NCBI RefSeq assembly: GCF_018861065.1
Contig: NZ_JAHKQO010000023.1
Span: forward strand, 1-63,174
Length of the DNA stretch: 63,174 nt
From: Paraglaciecola arctica
Lineage (GTDB): Bacteria > Pseudomonadota > Gammaproteobacteria > Enterobacterales > Alteromonadaceae
Direction of reading: 5' to 3'
A model generated the notes under the pieces. That model ran no database searches. It had not been told where the DNA came from and saw only the letters and a program-made list of their open reading frames with translations. A program made the position numbers and the translations under genes. Shown piece after piece: positions 7,577 through 17,070 of the stretch (the stretch's first letter is position 1; each line of letters begins with the position of its first letter).

Positions 7577-8788
7577 TTAGCGTTTTTTATCACTAAATTT
7601 AAGTGTGAAGAAAAACAATAACAAATAACTACCAAAAGCAAACCAGTAGGGAAGGGCTCCGTTTATTGAGTATAAATAGGTGCCCAACAGCGGACCAACC
7701 GTAAAACCTAACGGTCCGCAGGCAACGGCTACACCTGCCACTGCACCTTGTTCTTCAGAGGAAACAGCCACTGAGGCGCCTGCCATAAACCCGGGGCCGG
7801 CAAGTCCCATTCCTAGTCCTAATATACACATTGACGCAACATACATACTCTCGGTTTGACTCAAGGCCATAATGGCAAAGGCCAACATCATGATGGGCAT
7901 GGATATTCTCAGTAATACAAATGGCCTGACATGTAATCTAGGAATAACCAATAATTGCACCAACAGTGCTGAGGCTGCTGAAAACATCAGACTCACACCT
8001 ACAATTTTGGCCGTTTGAGTGCCATCTAGTCCTAATACGTCTTGAAACCTAAATGCGATAGTTTGTTGCACAATCGCAAAACCCATAAACAAAAATACGC
8101 CAGCAATCACCAAAGGAAAGATCCTAGGATCGGTGTACTTAAGTCGTTGAGGTTTTTCAATGACTTCTGGTTTGGGTAATTCTGGCAACGCATAAAATGT
8201 TAATGCCGCCGCCGCTAGGGTTAAAAATACCGAAAAATACAGGGGCGTAAGTAAACTAATAGTGGCAAGTAAGCCTCCTACTGCAGGGCCGAGAATAGAG
8301 CCAATATTTCCGGCGGCGCCAATGGCTCCCATGCCTTTTATTCTATCTTTTACAGTTGTGATGTCAGCCATGTAAGCGTTAGCCGAAGGTGCAACCGCTG
8401 CCATCACAGTAGCGTTGGCTACTCGAGTCACAATTAATAGTATTAAGGCTGTTACAGGAATTAGATACCCCAATAACGCAGCCTGAAATACACTAGCAAA
8501 GAGTATGGTTCCGAAGGAGTAACCAAACAAACCAATCAATAATATTTTTCTTCTACCCCATATGTCGCTGGCACGCCCCCATAAAGGACTAACCAGAAAT
8601 AGGGTTAATGAAGAGGATGAGATAATTGCACCAATTTGCACTTCCACTAATCCCACTTCTCTACCTAGCGGTGCTAATATGGCAAATAACACGGTTTGTG
8701 CAAATCCCATCGCTCCCGCAGCTAACAATAGGGTGCGTTTGGCTAATGCATTGGTTTGTGGATGGTTCATGATGCGGGAAAATACCAT
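7577..8788 (-). CDS. MFS transporter, drug-efflux type
   Basis: 403 residues with about twelve hydrophobic segments in two halves. The loop after the second segment carries the MFS signature (GRASDIWGRRK), and the fifth helix region has the antiporter-like motif (GAAGNIGSILGPAVGGLL). These features suggest a proton-driven exporter. The substrate is unknown. It is a single gene on the minus strand, 75 bases from the convergent NUDIX gene. The start may instead be the ATG at 8770 (MNHPQTNA...), which would give 397 residues. Confidence 0.82.
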   Translation of the reverse strand: MVFSRIMNHPQTNALAKRTLLLAAGAMGFAQTVLFAILAPLGREVGLVEVQIGAIISSSSLTLFLVSPLWGRASDIWGRRKILLIGLFGYSFGTILFASVFQAALLGYLIPVTALILLIVTRVANATVMAAVAPSANAYMADITTVKDRIKGMGAIGAAGNIGSILGPAVGGLLATISLLTPLYFSVFLTLAAAALTFYALPELPKPEVIEKPQRLKYTDPRIFPLVIAGVFLFMGFAIVQQTIAFRFQDVLGLDGTQTAKIVGVSLMFSAASALLVQLLVIPRLHVRPFVLLRISMPIMMLAFAIMALSQTESMYVASMCILGLGMGLAGPGFMAGASVAVSSEEQGAVAGVAVACGPLGFTVGPLLGTYLYSINGALPYWFAFGSYLLLFFFTLKFSDKKR

Positions 8789-9105
8789 AATGGCCGAGTA
8801 GCCAATCTAGTGTTCAGAGCGTAATTATTGGTCTCTTCATAATTAGTCAGAACGTTAGCCTTAGTCACATAATCCTCGATGCGTAAACCTGAAAGGGCGA
8901 TTTAAGTTGTCAGTTGATTTAGAACGAAATCATTAACTCACGTGGATGTTAACGATAACTGCTAATTTAACCAATAGTATTTATCAATACACCCATCTTA
9001 TTTACAGTTATTTGATAGCCGAGCTAGATTTGAAACCGTGACTGAGTTCCACTGTTGGGTCACTAACCTTTGTACTGAAGCAGTGAGACAGTGTTCAAAA
9101 CTCCA
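8789..9105. other. 317-bp gap without a recognisable gene
   Basis: It should hold the promoter of the minus-strand MFS gene and the 3' end of the monooxygenase transcript. A GTGAC/GTCAC inverted pair (9038-9042, 9059-9063) is too weak to name. No RNA gene or strong terminator was seen. Confidence 0.5.
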
Positions 9106-10563
9106 TCATGAAAAATTCATGCTGTTATCAACCACTGATGAATAATTTAGACTTAGCCTATCAAGAATATAATTTTGATTCAGTCTCCATGGTTTTTCGC
9201 GACCTTGCTTAGGCATTTCATGTAATGCTCTAATGATGTACCCAGAGGTAAAGTCTATGATGGGCTCTTCTTCAATGTCGTCAGCGGGCAACAGTGGCAC
9301 ACAATATTTGTGATGGTGTTTGTCCATATGATTCAGTAAGCGACAAACATATTGACTCACCAAATCTGATTTAAGGGTCCAAGAAGCATTGGTATATCCC
9401 ATTGAAAAAGCAAAGTTGGGCAAGCCGCTTAACATCATGCCTTTGTAACAATAACTCTCGGCTACATTGAACACCTTGTGATCAATACTTATTTGGTATG
9501 AACTGAGTATGTCTAATTTAAGTCCGGTGGCGGTGACAATAATATCTGCAGCTAATTCATCACCGTTTTTTAATTGAATTCCGGTTGCTGTGAAAGTGTC
9601 TATGTGTTCGGTTACTACACTGGCTGAACCACTTTTAATTGCTTTAAAAAAGTCCCCGTCTGGTACTAAACAGGCTCGTTGATCCCAAGGTTGATAGTGA
9701 GGTTTAAAGTGTTTATCGACCGGGTAATCCTCTCCCAACTCGTCAATAATGGCTTTTCGTATGAGTTTTTTGACTTTCTCTGGTCGCCTTCTTGCAAGGG
9801 AATACATAAACATTCCCAGCAGTATTTTTCGCCAGCGACTTAAACTGTAGGCGAGTTTTGCAGGTAAAAGTCGGCGCATTAGGTTGGCAAATATATCCTG
9901 CTCAGGTAGCGAAGCAATATAGGTCGGAGAGCGCTGCAACATAGTGACATGACTTGCCGATTTCGCCAACGCTGGAACCAGCGTTATAGCCGTAGCGCCA
10001 CTTCCAATTACCACGATTTTTTTACCTGAGTAATCGAGATTTTGTGGCCAATGTTGTGGGTGAATGATTCTCCCTGAAAATAGCTCTGTTCCTTTAAAAT
10101 CGGGAGTGTAACCCTTCTCGTAATTATAGTAGCCGGCACCTGAAAAAAAGAAACGACTGATGTATTGGCAATATTCTCCCGTTTGCAGATTTTGTACTTT
10201 GGTATGCCACCTAGACTGCGAGCTATCCCAGTTTGTTGATATCACTTTGTGTTGAAAAACAATGTGTGGATGAATCGCATTTTCCGTTGCAGCCTCGGCA
10301 ATATATTTTTTGATATCTGCACCGGGAGAGATAGCTTTAGGTGAGCGCCAAGGCTTAAAATTAAAGCCGAATGTAAACATGTCAGAATCGGACCGGACTC
10401 CTGGATAACGAAATAAATCCCAAGTGCCACCTAAAGCACTGCGGGTTTCGATAATGGCATATGACTTATCAGGGCATTGGTTTTGAAGGTGGTACGCACT
10501 GCCAATGCCTGATATTCCTGCGCCAACAATTAATACGTCTACTTGTTTGGTTTGGGTGTTCAC
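9106..10563 (-). CDS. flavin monooxygenase of the Baeyer-Villiger type
   Basis: 485 residues, cytosolic. There are two Rossmann motifs: G14-A-G-I-S-G19 for FAD and G186-S-G-A for NADPH. Between them is the full Baeyer-Villiger fingerprint F161-x-G-x3-H-x3-W171-P (FSGRIIHPQHWP). It should insert oxygen into ketones or oxidise soft heteroatoms with NADPH and O2. It begins with GTG at 10563, preceded by AGGAG about ten bases away. The 32-base gap to the upstream HAD gene on the same strand allows co-transcription, but no pathway link is obvious. Similar enzymes are often annotated only as 'NAD(P)/FAD-dependent oxidoreductase'. Confidence 0.87.
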   Translation of the reverse strand: MNTQTKQVDVLIVGAGISGIGSAYHLQNQCPDKSYAIIETRSALGGTWDLFRYPGVRSDSDMFTFGFNFKPWRSPKAISPGADIKKYIAEAATENAIHPHIVFQHKVISTNWDSSQSRWHTKVQNLQTGEYCQYISRFFFSGAGYYNYEKGYTPDFKGTELFSGRIIHPQHWPQNLDYSGKKIVVIGSGATAITLVPALAKSASHVTMLQRSPTYIASLPEQDIFANLMRRLLPAKLAYSLSRWRKILLGMFMYSLARRRPEKVKKLIRKAIIDELGEDYPVDKHFKPHYQPWDQRACLVPDGDFFKAIKSGSASVVTEHIDTFTATGIQLKNGDELAADIIVTATGLKLDILSSYQISIDHKVFNVAESYCYKGMMLSGLPNFAFSMGYTNASWTLKSDLVSQYVCRLLNHMDKHHHKYCVPLLPADDIEEEPIIDFTSGYIIRALHEMPKQGREKPWRLNQNYILDRLSLNYSSVVDNSMNFS

Positions 10564-10595
10564 CTAACGGGTACTCCTATTTTATACCGAGGCGG

Positions 10596-11414
10596 TTACA
10601 GCGAAAAACGTTCCCGCAAAAATCGAGCAATGCCATCTTCATGGTTATGCCCAATTACCGCTGTCGCTGACTCTTTAATAGCAACTTTGGCATTCTCAGG
10701 TGCATAACTTTCATCAGCAAGGGCGAACATACTCAGATCATTGTCACCATCGCCAAAACAAATTACATTGCTGGCCCCAAGTTGTTTTTTCAAACTGGTG
10801 ACGGCTGCCCCTTTACTGGCTTGACGATGATGAACGTCCAACCACCAATAGTCATCACCTTCTAGCGCCATGCCTGAATAAGCCACTAAACTTTTGTGGG
10901 AATTCAACTCGCGCCACATTGGATGAATGGCTTCAGCCTTACCAATCATACTAATATTAGTGATTTGGCTATTTGAAGGCAGAGCTTCGATATCAAATAG
11001 TTTGGCTTTGGTGTGAGAAAAATGTGAATTGATGAGTTCTTTTTCTATTTCATGCTGAGGTGGTGCATGAAAAATATGCTGGTGGTTGTTTTCAATGACG
11101 TTAACAAATGGGGTGATCCCTTGTTTAATCGCCACATCAAAGATAACGGCAATTTCTGATTGGCTAAGCAGATTTTCAAGAGTCAGTAGTTGAGTTTGTG
11201 GATCCCAAATAGTCACGCCATTATTGAATATTTGCGGCAAATGAAAATCATGCCCCTCTACAACACTCTGCGCCGAATGCATTGTGCGGCCCGTTGCGAG
11301 GGTATAGGCTATTTTTTTCTTACTCAACAAATTAAGAGTTTGTTTGGTAAAAGGTGAAATTTCAGAGGCGTCGTTTAATAGGGTGCCATCTAAATCAAAA
11401 AAGATTAAATCCAT
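10596..11414 (-). CDS. Cof-type HAD-IIB family phosphatase
   Basis: 272 residues. The catalytic motif DLDGT sits at residues 7-11, motif II is in TLATGRT (about 38-44), and the C-terminal motif IV is GDGDNDLSMF. The insertion (cap) domain in the middle is of the C2B type. Members dephosphorylate sugar phosphates, flavin or pyridoxal precursors, often with broad specificity, so no substrate is assigned. It is followed on the same strand by the monooxygenase and divergent from the ModF-like gene 206 bases away. Confidence 0.88.
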   Translation of the reverse strand: MDLIFFDLDGTLLNDASEISPFTKQTLNLLSKKKIAYTLATGRTMHSAQSVVEGHDFHLPQIFNNGVTIWDPQTQLLTLENLLSQSEIAVIFDVAIKQGITPFVNVIENNHQHIFHAPPQHEIEKELINSHFSHTKAKLFDIEALPSNSQITNISMIGKAEAIHPMWRELNSHKSLVAYSGMALEGDDYWWLDVHHRQASKGAAVTSLKKQLGASNVICFGDGDNDLSMFALADESYAPENAKVAIKESATAVIGHNHEDGIARFLRERFSL

Positions 11415-11620
11415 AAATAATTTTACAACTCATGCTCATGGGCTAGGAGACTAGCGCAAATAGTAAAGTAAATGTTAACGAATTTAAGTACTCGAAGCAC
11501 CCTGTTTTGGATTGATGGATGTATCAATTAGTTTTCGAGGATTTTTACAAAGAGCTATCAAAACGATGAACCGTTGCCATTTTCTGATAGGATACGCAAA
11601 ATTCTTTTGCATTTTGATTT

Positions 11621-13066
11621 ATGTCCTTAGTCACACTACAACACTGTCACGCGGTATTCGACGAACATTACAATTTACACATTAGCTCTCTAATAATTAA
11701 ACCTTTACAACACACAGTTGTACTAGGGGCAAACGGTAGTGGAAAGTCTGCACTGGCTGCGTTAGTTGCTGGTAACGGAGAGTGCCTAACTGGGCAACGC
11801 CAAGTTACCGCGGATGTCGCTTGGGTGTCGGTCGAGCAACAACAAGCATTAATTGAAGCTGAAAAACAAAAGGATTGTGCTGATATTCTTGACGTTATAG
11901 CTGTGCCTACAACAGTACAAGAGATTTTGTTTGAGGGGGTGATACAAAGAGAGATTGACCCGCAGTTACAAGCCCGCGTTATTCAAATTTTTGGATTAGC
12001 GGCTATGTTACAACGACCATTTCGTGCCTTGTCCACCGGAGAAACGAGGAAGTTACTTTTAGCAAAGGCATTATTGGGTCAAGCACAACTGTTGATATTG
12101 GATGAACCTTGGGACGGATTGGACGCGCAGGCTTGCGCTGACTTTAATGAATTACTGCTTGAAATATCCACCCACACCACCTTGATGTTGGTGCTTAATC
12201 GTTTGAGCGAGGTGCCAAGTTTTTGCAAGCAATTAGTGTTAATGGAATCGGCTAGGGATCATTGGCAAACTACTGTAGATAATGACTTGTCAGCGCAGTT
12301 GACTCATATCAAACAACTACAACATATGCAGCAGCGAAGTTTGATACTACCCGCAAAAGACAGCGACAGTTTTGCGCCGCATCCACTTGACGCAGAAGCA
12401 CCTTTGGTGAGATTGACCAATGCGAAAGTGAAGTACGCTGAAAATATTGTCTTTAGTGGCCTTAACTGGACCATTCATGGGCAACAGCATTGGCAAGTTA
12501 CGGGGCCAAATGGCTCTGGGAAAACCTGTTTATTGAATTTGATCACAGGCGATCATCCACAGTGTTATGTGAATGATATTTTTGTGTTTGGGTTTCAACG
12601 AGGTAGTGGTGAAAGCATATGGCAAATTAAACAATACATTGGTTATTTGTCTAACGCGTTTCATCTCGACTACCGAGTAAATTGTTCGTTATTACAGGTT
12701 GTACTATCAGGTTTTTACGACAGTATTGGCATGTATCAACAAGCCACTAAAAACCAAATAACCTTGGCAAAACAGTGGCTAGCTATTATGTCGCTAGATG
12801 ATCATGCAGCCACTCCCTTTCAAGAACTGTCTTTTGGTGATCAACGTTTAGTGTTGCTAGCACGTGCAATGGTCAAACACCCAACACTTTTGATTTTGGA
12901 TGAGCCTTGCAATGGCTTAGACGATATTAATCGCTTAAAAGTATTAGCGCTTATCGATTTACTTGCCAGAGAGGGTAGCACTACTTTACTTTATGTTAAT
13001 CACCATAAAGAAGACGCCATCCCTAGTATTCAGAATCATTTGTTGATGACGGATTATAATGATTAA
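11621..13066 (+). CDS. modF: ModF-like protein with two ABC ATPase domains
   Basis: 481 residues, two complete ABC cassettes and no membrane segment. The first has Walker A GANGSGKS (~38-45), signature LSTGETRK and Walker B LLILDEPWDGLD. The second has GPNGSGKT (~300-307), LSFGDQRLVLLARA and LLILDEPCNGLD. This tandem layout and length match ModF (photorepair protein PhrA) of E. coli, a soluble ABC protein linked to molybdenum genes. No molybdate uptake genes lie beside it. However, the xdh operon in this window encodes a molybdenum enzyme. Family call is good; the function of ModF itself is poorly defined. Confidence 0.8.
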   Translation: MSLVTLQHCHAVFDEHYNLHISSLIIKPLQHTVVLGANGSGKSALAALVAGNGECLTGQRQVTADVAWVSVEQQQALIEAEKQKDCADILDVIAVPTTVQEILFEGVIQREIDPQLQARVIQIFGLAAMLQRPFRALSTGETRKLLLAKALLGQAQLLILDEPWDGLDAQACADFNELLLEISTHTTLMLVLNRLSEVPSFCKQLVLMESARDHWQTTVDNDLSAQLTHIKQLQHMQQRSLILPAKDSDSFAPHPLDAEAPLVRLTNAKVKYAENIVFSGLNWTIHGQQHWQVTGPNGSGKTCLLNLITGDHPQCYVNDIFVFGFQRGSGESIWQIKQYIGYLSNAFHLDYRVNCSLLQVVLSGFYDSIGMYQQATKNQITLAKQWLAIMSLDDHAATPFQELSFGDQRLVLLARAMVKHPTLLILDEPCNGLDDINRLKVLALIDLLAREGSTTLLYVNHHKEDAIPSIQNHLLMTDYND

Positions 13067-13226
13067 CCCGCTGTCGTTTAATTGTGACAAAGGTAAGGTT
13101 GCTGGGTTTTTTAGTAAATAGTGGATAGTAGATAGCAGATAGCTGGAGATTAGCATTCAGTAAAAACTGAGTGCTTTTCCGTTTATAATTATGTTCATCA
13201 GGCATTGTGACGCAGTCATAGCTAGT

Positions 13227-14051
13227 CTAAAACGAGCGTTTTACAAACTGGTATGCATTGCTGTTTTGGTTGACGTTTTCAACAAACGTATTGGTTGTTG
13301 ATGCAATTGAAGCTTGTTGTTCGTCATCGAAAAATACTTCTACTAAGTTACCGTAAATGGATTTTCCGGTGATATTTTCAACCGCCATATTGGCTACTGA
13401 ATATCCTAAACCTAATGCGCCGCCATACATAAAACTACCAACCACTTCTGCCACTGGAGCCACATCAGTTGCCATGGTCTCTTGGTATAGATCGGCAACA
13501 ATAGGAATATGGTTGAGAACGTTGACTGTATCAAACACTTGATTTAGCCCCAGTTCGCCGTTACCTAAAAAGGCATTAGACAAATTTTCAATGCTTCCCA
13601 AAAAGTCACTAGTAGCGGTTACATCAGTAATTGCCTCAGTACTTTGTGCTGTGGCGTCAGTATTATTGTCTGCGGCGCTAAATAAGTTAGCTTGTAAACT
13701 CACTAAAAACGCATTTTGCAAACTTGCGATAGACTCATCAGACGTCAACTCGTCCAAAGAACTTACGCCAAAACTATTCTGAGCCACAGCAGCCATAAGA
13801 CCTTGTTGTATGCTCTCAATAGGGTCTGTATAGGTTAGCGAACTATCTGCAGACTCATCAAAGGAAGTACTGGCATTACCGTTAGCGCTGCTCTCACTGG
13901 AGTCATTGGGTAACATAAATGACAGAAAACTGTCGAATACTTCACCTAGTGAACTGGTATCGGTTTCGGTCGCAGAACTATCACTAGTTAAGGAGCTGTC
14001 AACTAAATTTCCTAGACCTAGACTGTTAGTAAAGGTGTCAAATATTGTCAT
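13227..14051 (-). CDS. acidic Ser/Thr/Asp-rich protein of unknown function
   Basis: About 274 residues that I do not recognise. The N-terminal half is low-complexity, rich in Ser, Asp, Thr and Ala with few basic residues. The C-terminal ~100 residues look folded, with a Gly-rich hydrophobic stretch (VVGSFMYGGALGLGYSVANM) and the segment NITGKSIYGNLVEVF. There is no classical signal peptide, and the N-terminus (MTIFDTFTNSLGLGNL) is an amphipathic helix. The frame extends to TTG 14084; ATG 14051 is preferred. It is divergent from flgH/flgT-like genes across a 278-bp region with paired direct repeats, so it may be a secreted or surface protein linked to that module. This is inference from position only. 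Confidence 0.55.
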   Translation of the reverse strand: MTIFDTFTNSLGLGNLVDSSLTSDSSATETDTSSLGEVFDSFLSFMLPNDSSESSANGNASTSFDESADSSLTYTDPIESIQQGLMAAVAQNSFGVSSLDELTSDESIASLQNAFLVSLQANLFSAADNNTDATAQSTEAITDVTATSDFLGSIENLSNAFLGNGELGLNQVFDTVNVLNHIPIVADLYQETMATDVAPVAEVVGSFMYGGALGLGYSVANMAVENITGKSIYGNLVEVFFDDEQQASIASTTNTFVENVNQNSNAYQFVKRSF

Positions 14052-14187
14052 GTGTTGTCCGGTATTATTAGCTTGTTTATGCAACTGTCCCCACGGTTGC
14101 TGTACTACCTGTGTTAAACAGGCGCCAATACCTCGTTTACCTCATAATCACTTTAACTTTAGATCTTAAGAGTTGCAAAGCTCAAAA

Positions 14188-14206
14188 GTGCAAACAATGT
14201 GCAAAC
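14188..14206. promoter_or_regulatory. GTGCAAA direct repeats, 7-4-7 spacing
   Basis: GTGCAAAC occurs at 14188-14195 and again at 14199-14206, an 11-bp period with an A/T-rich spacer. A weaker TTGCAAAG lies at 14173-14180. This geometry is that of OmpR/PhoB-family regulators. The repeats lie in the divergent region between the acidic protein gene and flgH. The same 7-mer pair, on the other strand, lies upstream of the YHYH gene (61718-61735). Confidence 0.5.
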
Positions 14207-14329
14207 GACTCAAGCCCTGTATTAGGGATAGTTTTTTTACATTAGTATCCTTTCGAGAGTTAGGTATATGAGAGGCCGTTCTTAACGTTGTTACTACACG
14301 TGAATAGTATTTTAGGAGGTCTTTTTTTT

Positions 14330-15079
14330 ATGAAACTCAAGTATCTACAGTGTTTTTATCCCTGCATAGTCGTATTGTGCGCATGCAGCCAAACCCCCAC
14401 TATTGAACAACAGGTCATTGAGGATGCGCCTAGCAATCCTTTAGTGAACCAAAGAGCTGTGGTTACTAAAAATGATCAGGTGATGCCAAATGATCCTAAC
14501 TACAAGCCAATTCATATGGAAAATATAGAAATTGTGCATGTGCCTAATGGTTCGTTGTTTAATGAAGTTAACGCCGGAAGTTTGTATCAACTACATAAGA
14601 ATTATGCTGTGGGTGATATGATTTTGGTGAAATTGGACGAATCTACCTCGTCCAAAAAATCTCTTAATTATACGTCTGATAAAAGTAGTAATTTTACATT
14701 GGGACCAGTAAGCGTGAACGCGGGACCAATCCAAGTTGCTGAAGGGGACTTTAATATAGAGCATAGTCAAGAAAATGACCTTGATAGTTCCTCAAATACC
14801 GATCAATCAAACTCTCTAAACGGTGATATTACGGTATATATCCTTGAAATATTGCCCAACAACAATTTGATTGTGGCCGGTGAAAAATGGATCAAACTTA
14901 ACACTGGTCAAGAGTACGTGCGTTTTTCAGGTGAGGTTCGTATTGCTGATATTGATGCTTCGAATACTATTATCTCCTCTAAAGTGGGTAATTCTCGTAT
15001 CGAATATAGCGGTAAAGGCAAGCTGCATGATAATCAACAAGATTCAGTGCTAGACAAACTTTTTGCGATATTTAAGTAA
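14330..15079 (+). CDS. FlgH-like outer-membrane L-ring lipoprotein
   Basis: 249 residues. A lipoprotein signal ends LCA-C19. FlgH features are visible in order: NGSLF (~61), GDMILVKLDESTSSKKS (~86), LNGDITVYILEILPNNNLIVAGEKWI (~163) and the closing SSKVGNSRIEYSGKGKL block. FlgH polymers form the flagellar L ring in the outer membrane. ATG 14330 is chosen because AGGAGG at 14314-14319 lies ten bases upstream; an in-frame extension to 14288 has no support. It overlaps flgT by one base (TAATG). No other flagellar gene is in the window, so this may be a second, specialised FlgH or one detached from its operon. Confidence 0.8.
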   Translation: MKLKYLQCFYPCIVVLCACSQTPTIEQQVIEDAPSNPLVNQRAVVTKNDQVMPNDPNYKPIHMENIEIVHVPNGSLFNEVNAGSLYQLHKNYAVGDMILVKLDESTSSKKSLNYTSDKSSNFTLGPVSVNAGPIQVAEGDFNIEHSQENDLDSSSNTDQSNSLNGDITVYILEILPNNNLIVAGEKWIKLNTGQEYVRFSGEVRIADIDASNTIISSKVGNSRIEYSGKGKLHDNQQDSVLDKLFAIFK

Positions 15080-16263
15080 TGCAATATATCAGTTATTTAC
15101 GTTTGTTTACCGTGGTGGCTTTTATTGGTTTGTATGGTTTTGCGTTCAATACATGGGCGGTTTGGCAGCAAGGGCAGGCGACTGTTGTCTTAGATGGAGC
15201 CGATATAGAAAGTGCTAGAGTACAAGCGATCAAAAATGCGGTAGCAAATGCGTCGTTTCAACACGGAAGTTTCGTGGCTGCTGAAGACATAGTGCTAGAC
15301 GGATTGTTAGTCAGCAGTAAATCAGTTATTACCACTCAAGGTAGCATTCAACGAGTTGAGATTATTAGCGAAACCGTTGATGATGACACCTTAAGTGTTG
15401 TAGTAAGAGTCGACATCGAACCCTTGTTTAACTGTAGTAGCGACCAGTACGCTAGGTCGGTTTTGATAACCCAATTTCAATTATTGCGCCCAAAACAAGC
15501 GAGTCATGGTGGTTTGTTTGACTTAGGTAAACAAATTACCAAACGATTTGAACGTCAGTTAAGCTCAGAACAGAATGCACCTAAAGTCTCAATGATTGAT
15601 AAAGCCTTTACCAATGTACGTTATCAACAAGAGATTGACCTTCGTGAAATAACCAACAAATCAAATTATTTGGCTAGGGCCTATGGCCAGCAATTTATTG
15701 TGTTTGGGTTTATTAGAGACATTAGCCTATTTGAACAAGTAAAAGAGGAATTGTTATCCGACGATGTCACACTCAGACGAAATTTCACTATCCAAGTTTA
15801 TGTACTTGACGCTTATCGTCACAATATTTTATTTCAAGAGTCTTATCATAGTGAAGCAACGTGGGAGTTTAGTGACCAATATAATGTAGATACCAATAAT
15901 AGTTTGTTTTGGCGCAGTGATTACGGTCGAGTGGTGTTGAATACGGTTAACGGCGCGGTATTAGAAGTTGCCAGTTTGTTACAATGCGAAAAAAGTTTTG
16001 CGCAAATTATTCATAACGATCAGCAAAAACTGACCATCAATATGGGGTTAGAAAACGGCATAAAAGTGGGAGACAAGTTTGTGCTTCATAAAAAGCAATT
16101 AATTCCTACTAGCAACGGACTCAGCACGCCTATATTACAATCCGATCCAGAATATTTATTAAAGGTTATTCAAGTCAATAGTGTCACTTCACTGTTAACC
16201 AGCGATGCTATCGATGCGCCTTACAATGCTGACATTTTAGATTTGGTCAGCCCTGTGTTGTAA
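15079..16263 (+). CDS. flgT: FlgT-like flagellar H-ring protein
   Basis: 394 residues with an N-terminal signal peptide (about 1-27). Residues ~28-115 match the FlgT N-terminal domain (VVLDGADIESARVQAIKNAVANA...), a middle domain includes the segment near FIVFGFIRDISL, and a short SH3-like C-terminal part follows (INMGLENGIKVGDKFVL). In Vibrio, FlgT forms the H ring around the basal body of the sodium-driven polar flagellum and supports MotX/Y assembly. Length is close to Vibrio FlgT (~377). Its start overlaps the stop of the flgH-like gene, so the two are coupled. In Vibrio flgT is found with flgO and flgP; pairing it alone with a flgH is unusual. Confidence 0.8.
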   Translation: MQYISYLRLFTVVAFIGLYGFAFNTWAVWQQGQATVVLDGADIESARVQAIKNAVANASFQHGSFVAAEDIVLDGLLVSSKSVITTQGSIQRVEIISETVDDDTLSVVVRVDIEPLFNCSSDQYARSVLITQFQLLRPKQASHGGLFDLGKQITKRFERQLSSEQNAPKVSMIDKAFTNVRYQQEIDLREITNKSNYLARAYGQQFIVFGFIRDISLFEQVKEELLSDDVTLRRNFTIQVYVLDAYRHNILFQESYHSEATWEFSDQYNVDTNNSLFWRSDYGRVVLNTVNGAVLEVASLLQCEKSFAQIIHNDQQKLTINMGLENGIKVGDKFVLHKKQLIPTSNGLSTPILQSDPEYLLKVIQVNSVTSLLTSDAIDAPYNADILDLVSPVL

Positions 16264-16367
16264 TTGCTGAGAATTATCTCAAGCAAAACGATTGTTAATT
16301 ACGAAAATTCTAGTTGTTTTAACTGGGTATACCGACTTTGAGAGAAATAGACGATTGATGATTACCG

Positions 16368-16943
16368 TTAATAAACGACAAAGAATAGGCCTCTTGCAAG
16401 CTTTTGGGTCGCGCTATCAAATCGGTGAGGAATAGAAGCATTAAACGTAGTTAATGTCTGTTCAGGAATTAAAATACGTTTATTAGCGATATAAACCGTT
16501 AGCGTTCCTTCTTCTAGCCAAAGATGTTTTTGGGAGCCTGGTTTATTAGCCGCAAATGATGTCTTGCCTGGCGCGGTAAAATAAAATCGGTATACTTTTG
16601 TGCAGAAGTGTCTTTGCTCATTTGCGAGTAAATGGCAGACGAAAACGCTATTCTTTTTGCTAACGACGTTATTGTCATCAGGTCTAGTTGAATGCAAATT
16701 TAACGAATGTTCTGGTGGTTGCACTAAATCTCTTAGACTAATCTCCATAGCCTGAGCTAGTTTAGCCAAGACAGAAATAGTTGGGCTTGTTTTCCCGGAT
16801 TCTATTTGTGCGATCATGGATTTACTTACGCCAGATCGTTGCGCTAGTACCTGTAAACTTTCGCCTTTAGCGCTACGAAAACTTCGTATAAAGGTTCCAA
16901 GGTAGTCTAAGTTCAGGTCATTTTTGTTGTCTGTAAAAGGCAT
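16368..16943 (-). CDS. XRE-family regulator with C-terminal cupin domain
   Basis: 191 residues. Residues ~12-66 form an XRE helix-turn-helix (LGTFIRSFRSAKGESLQVLAQRSGVSKSMIAQIE... class). The C-terminal ~90 residues form a cupin with HLWLEEGTLTVYI and the final IPHRFDS segment, which probably senses a small molecule. The frame can be extended to 17132, but that would run into the divergent SDR gene; ATG 16943 gives the usual family length. It most likely controls the SDR gene that starts 127 bases away on the other strand. The effector is unknown. Confidence 0.82.
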   Translation of the reverse strand: MPFTDNKNDLNLDYLGTFIRSFRSAKGESLQVLAQRSGVSKSMIAQIESGKTSPTISVLAKLAQAMEISLRDLVQPPEHSLNLHSTRPDDNNVVSKKNSVFVCHLLANEQRHFCTKVYRFYFTAPGKTSFAANKPGSQKHLWLEEGTLTVYIANKRILIPEQTLTTFNASIPHRFDSATQKLARGLFFVVY

Positions 16944-17070
16944 TTTTACGCTTTTTTCGTCCGTTATATTGGAATGATTCCCTTTTAGTGTAGTCGGTTT
17001 CCACTCAAGGTGCGATACTTTTGTTTGTGATATTTGCAAATAACTGGACTTAAACAACGGAGTAAGCACC

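Noticed and set aside
8789-9105. Small RNA or terminator in the 317-bp gap
   Set aside because: Only a weak GTGAC/GTCAC pair was seen, without a T-run or clear structure.
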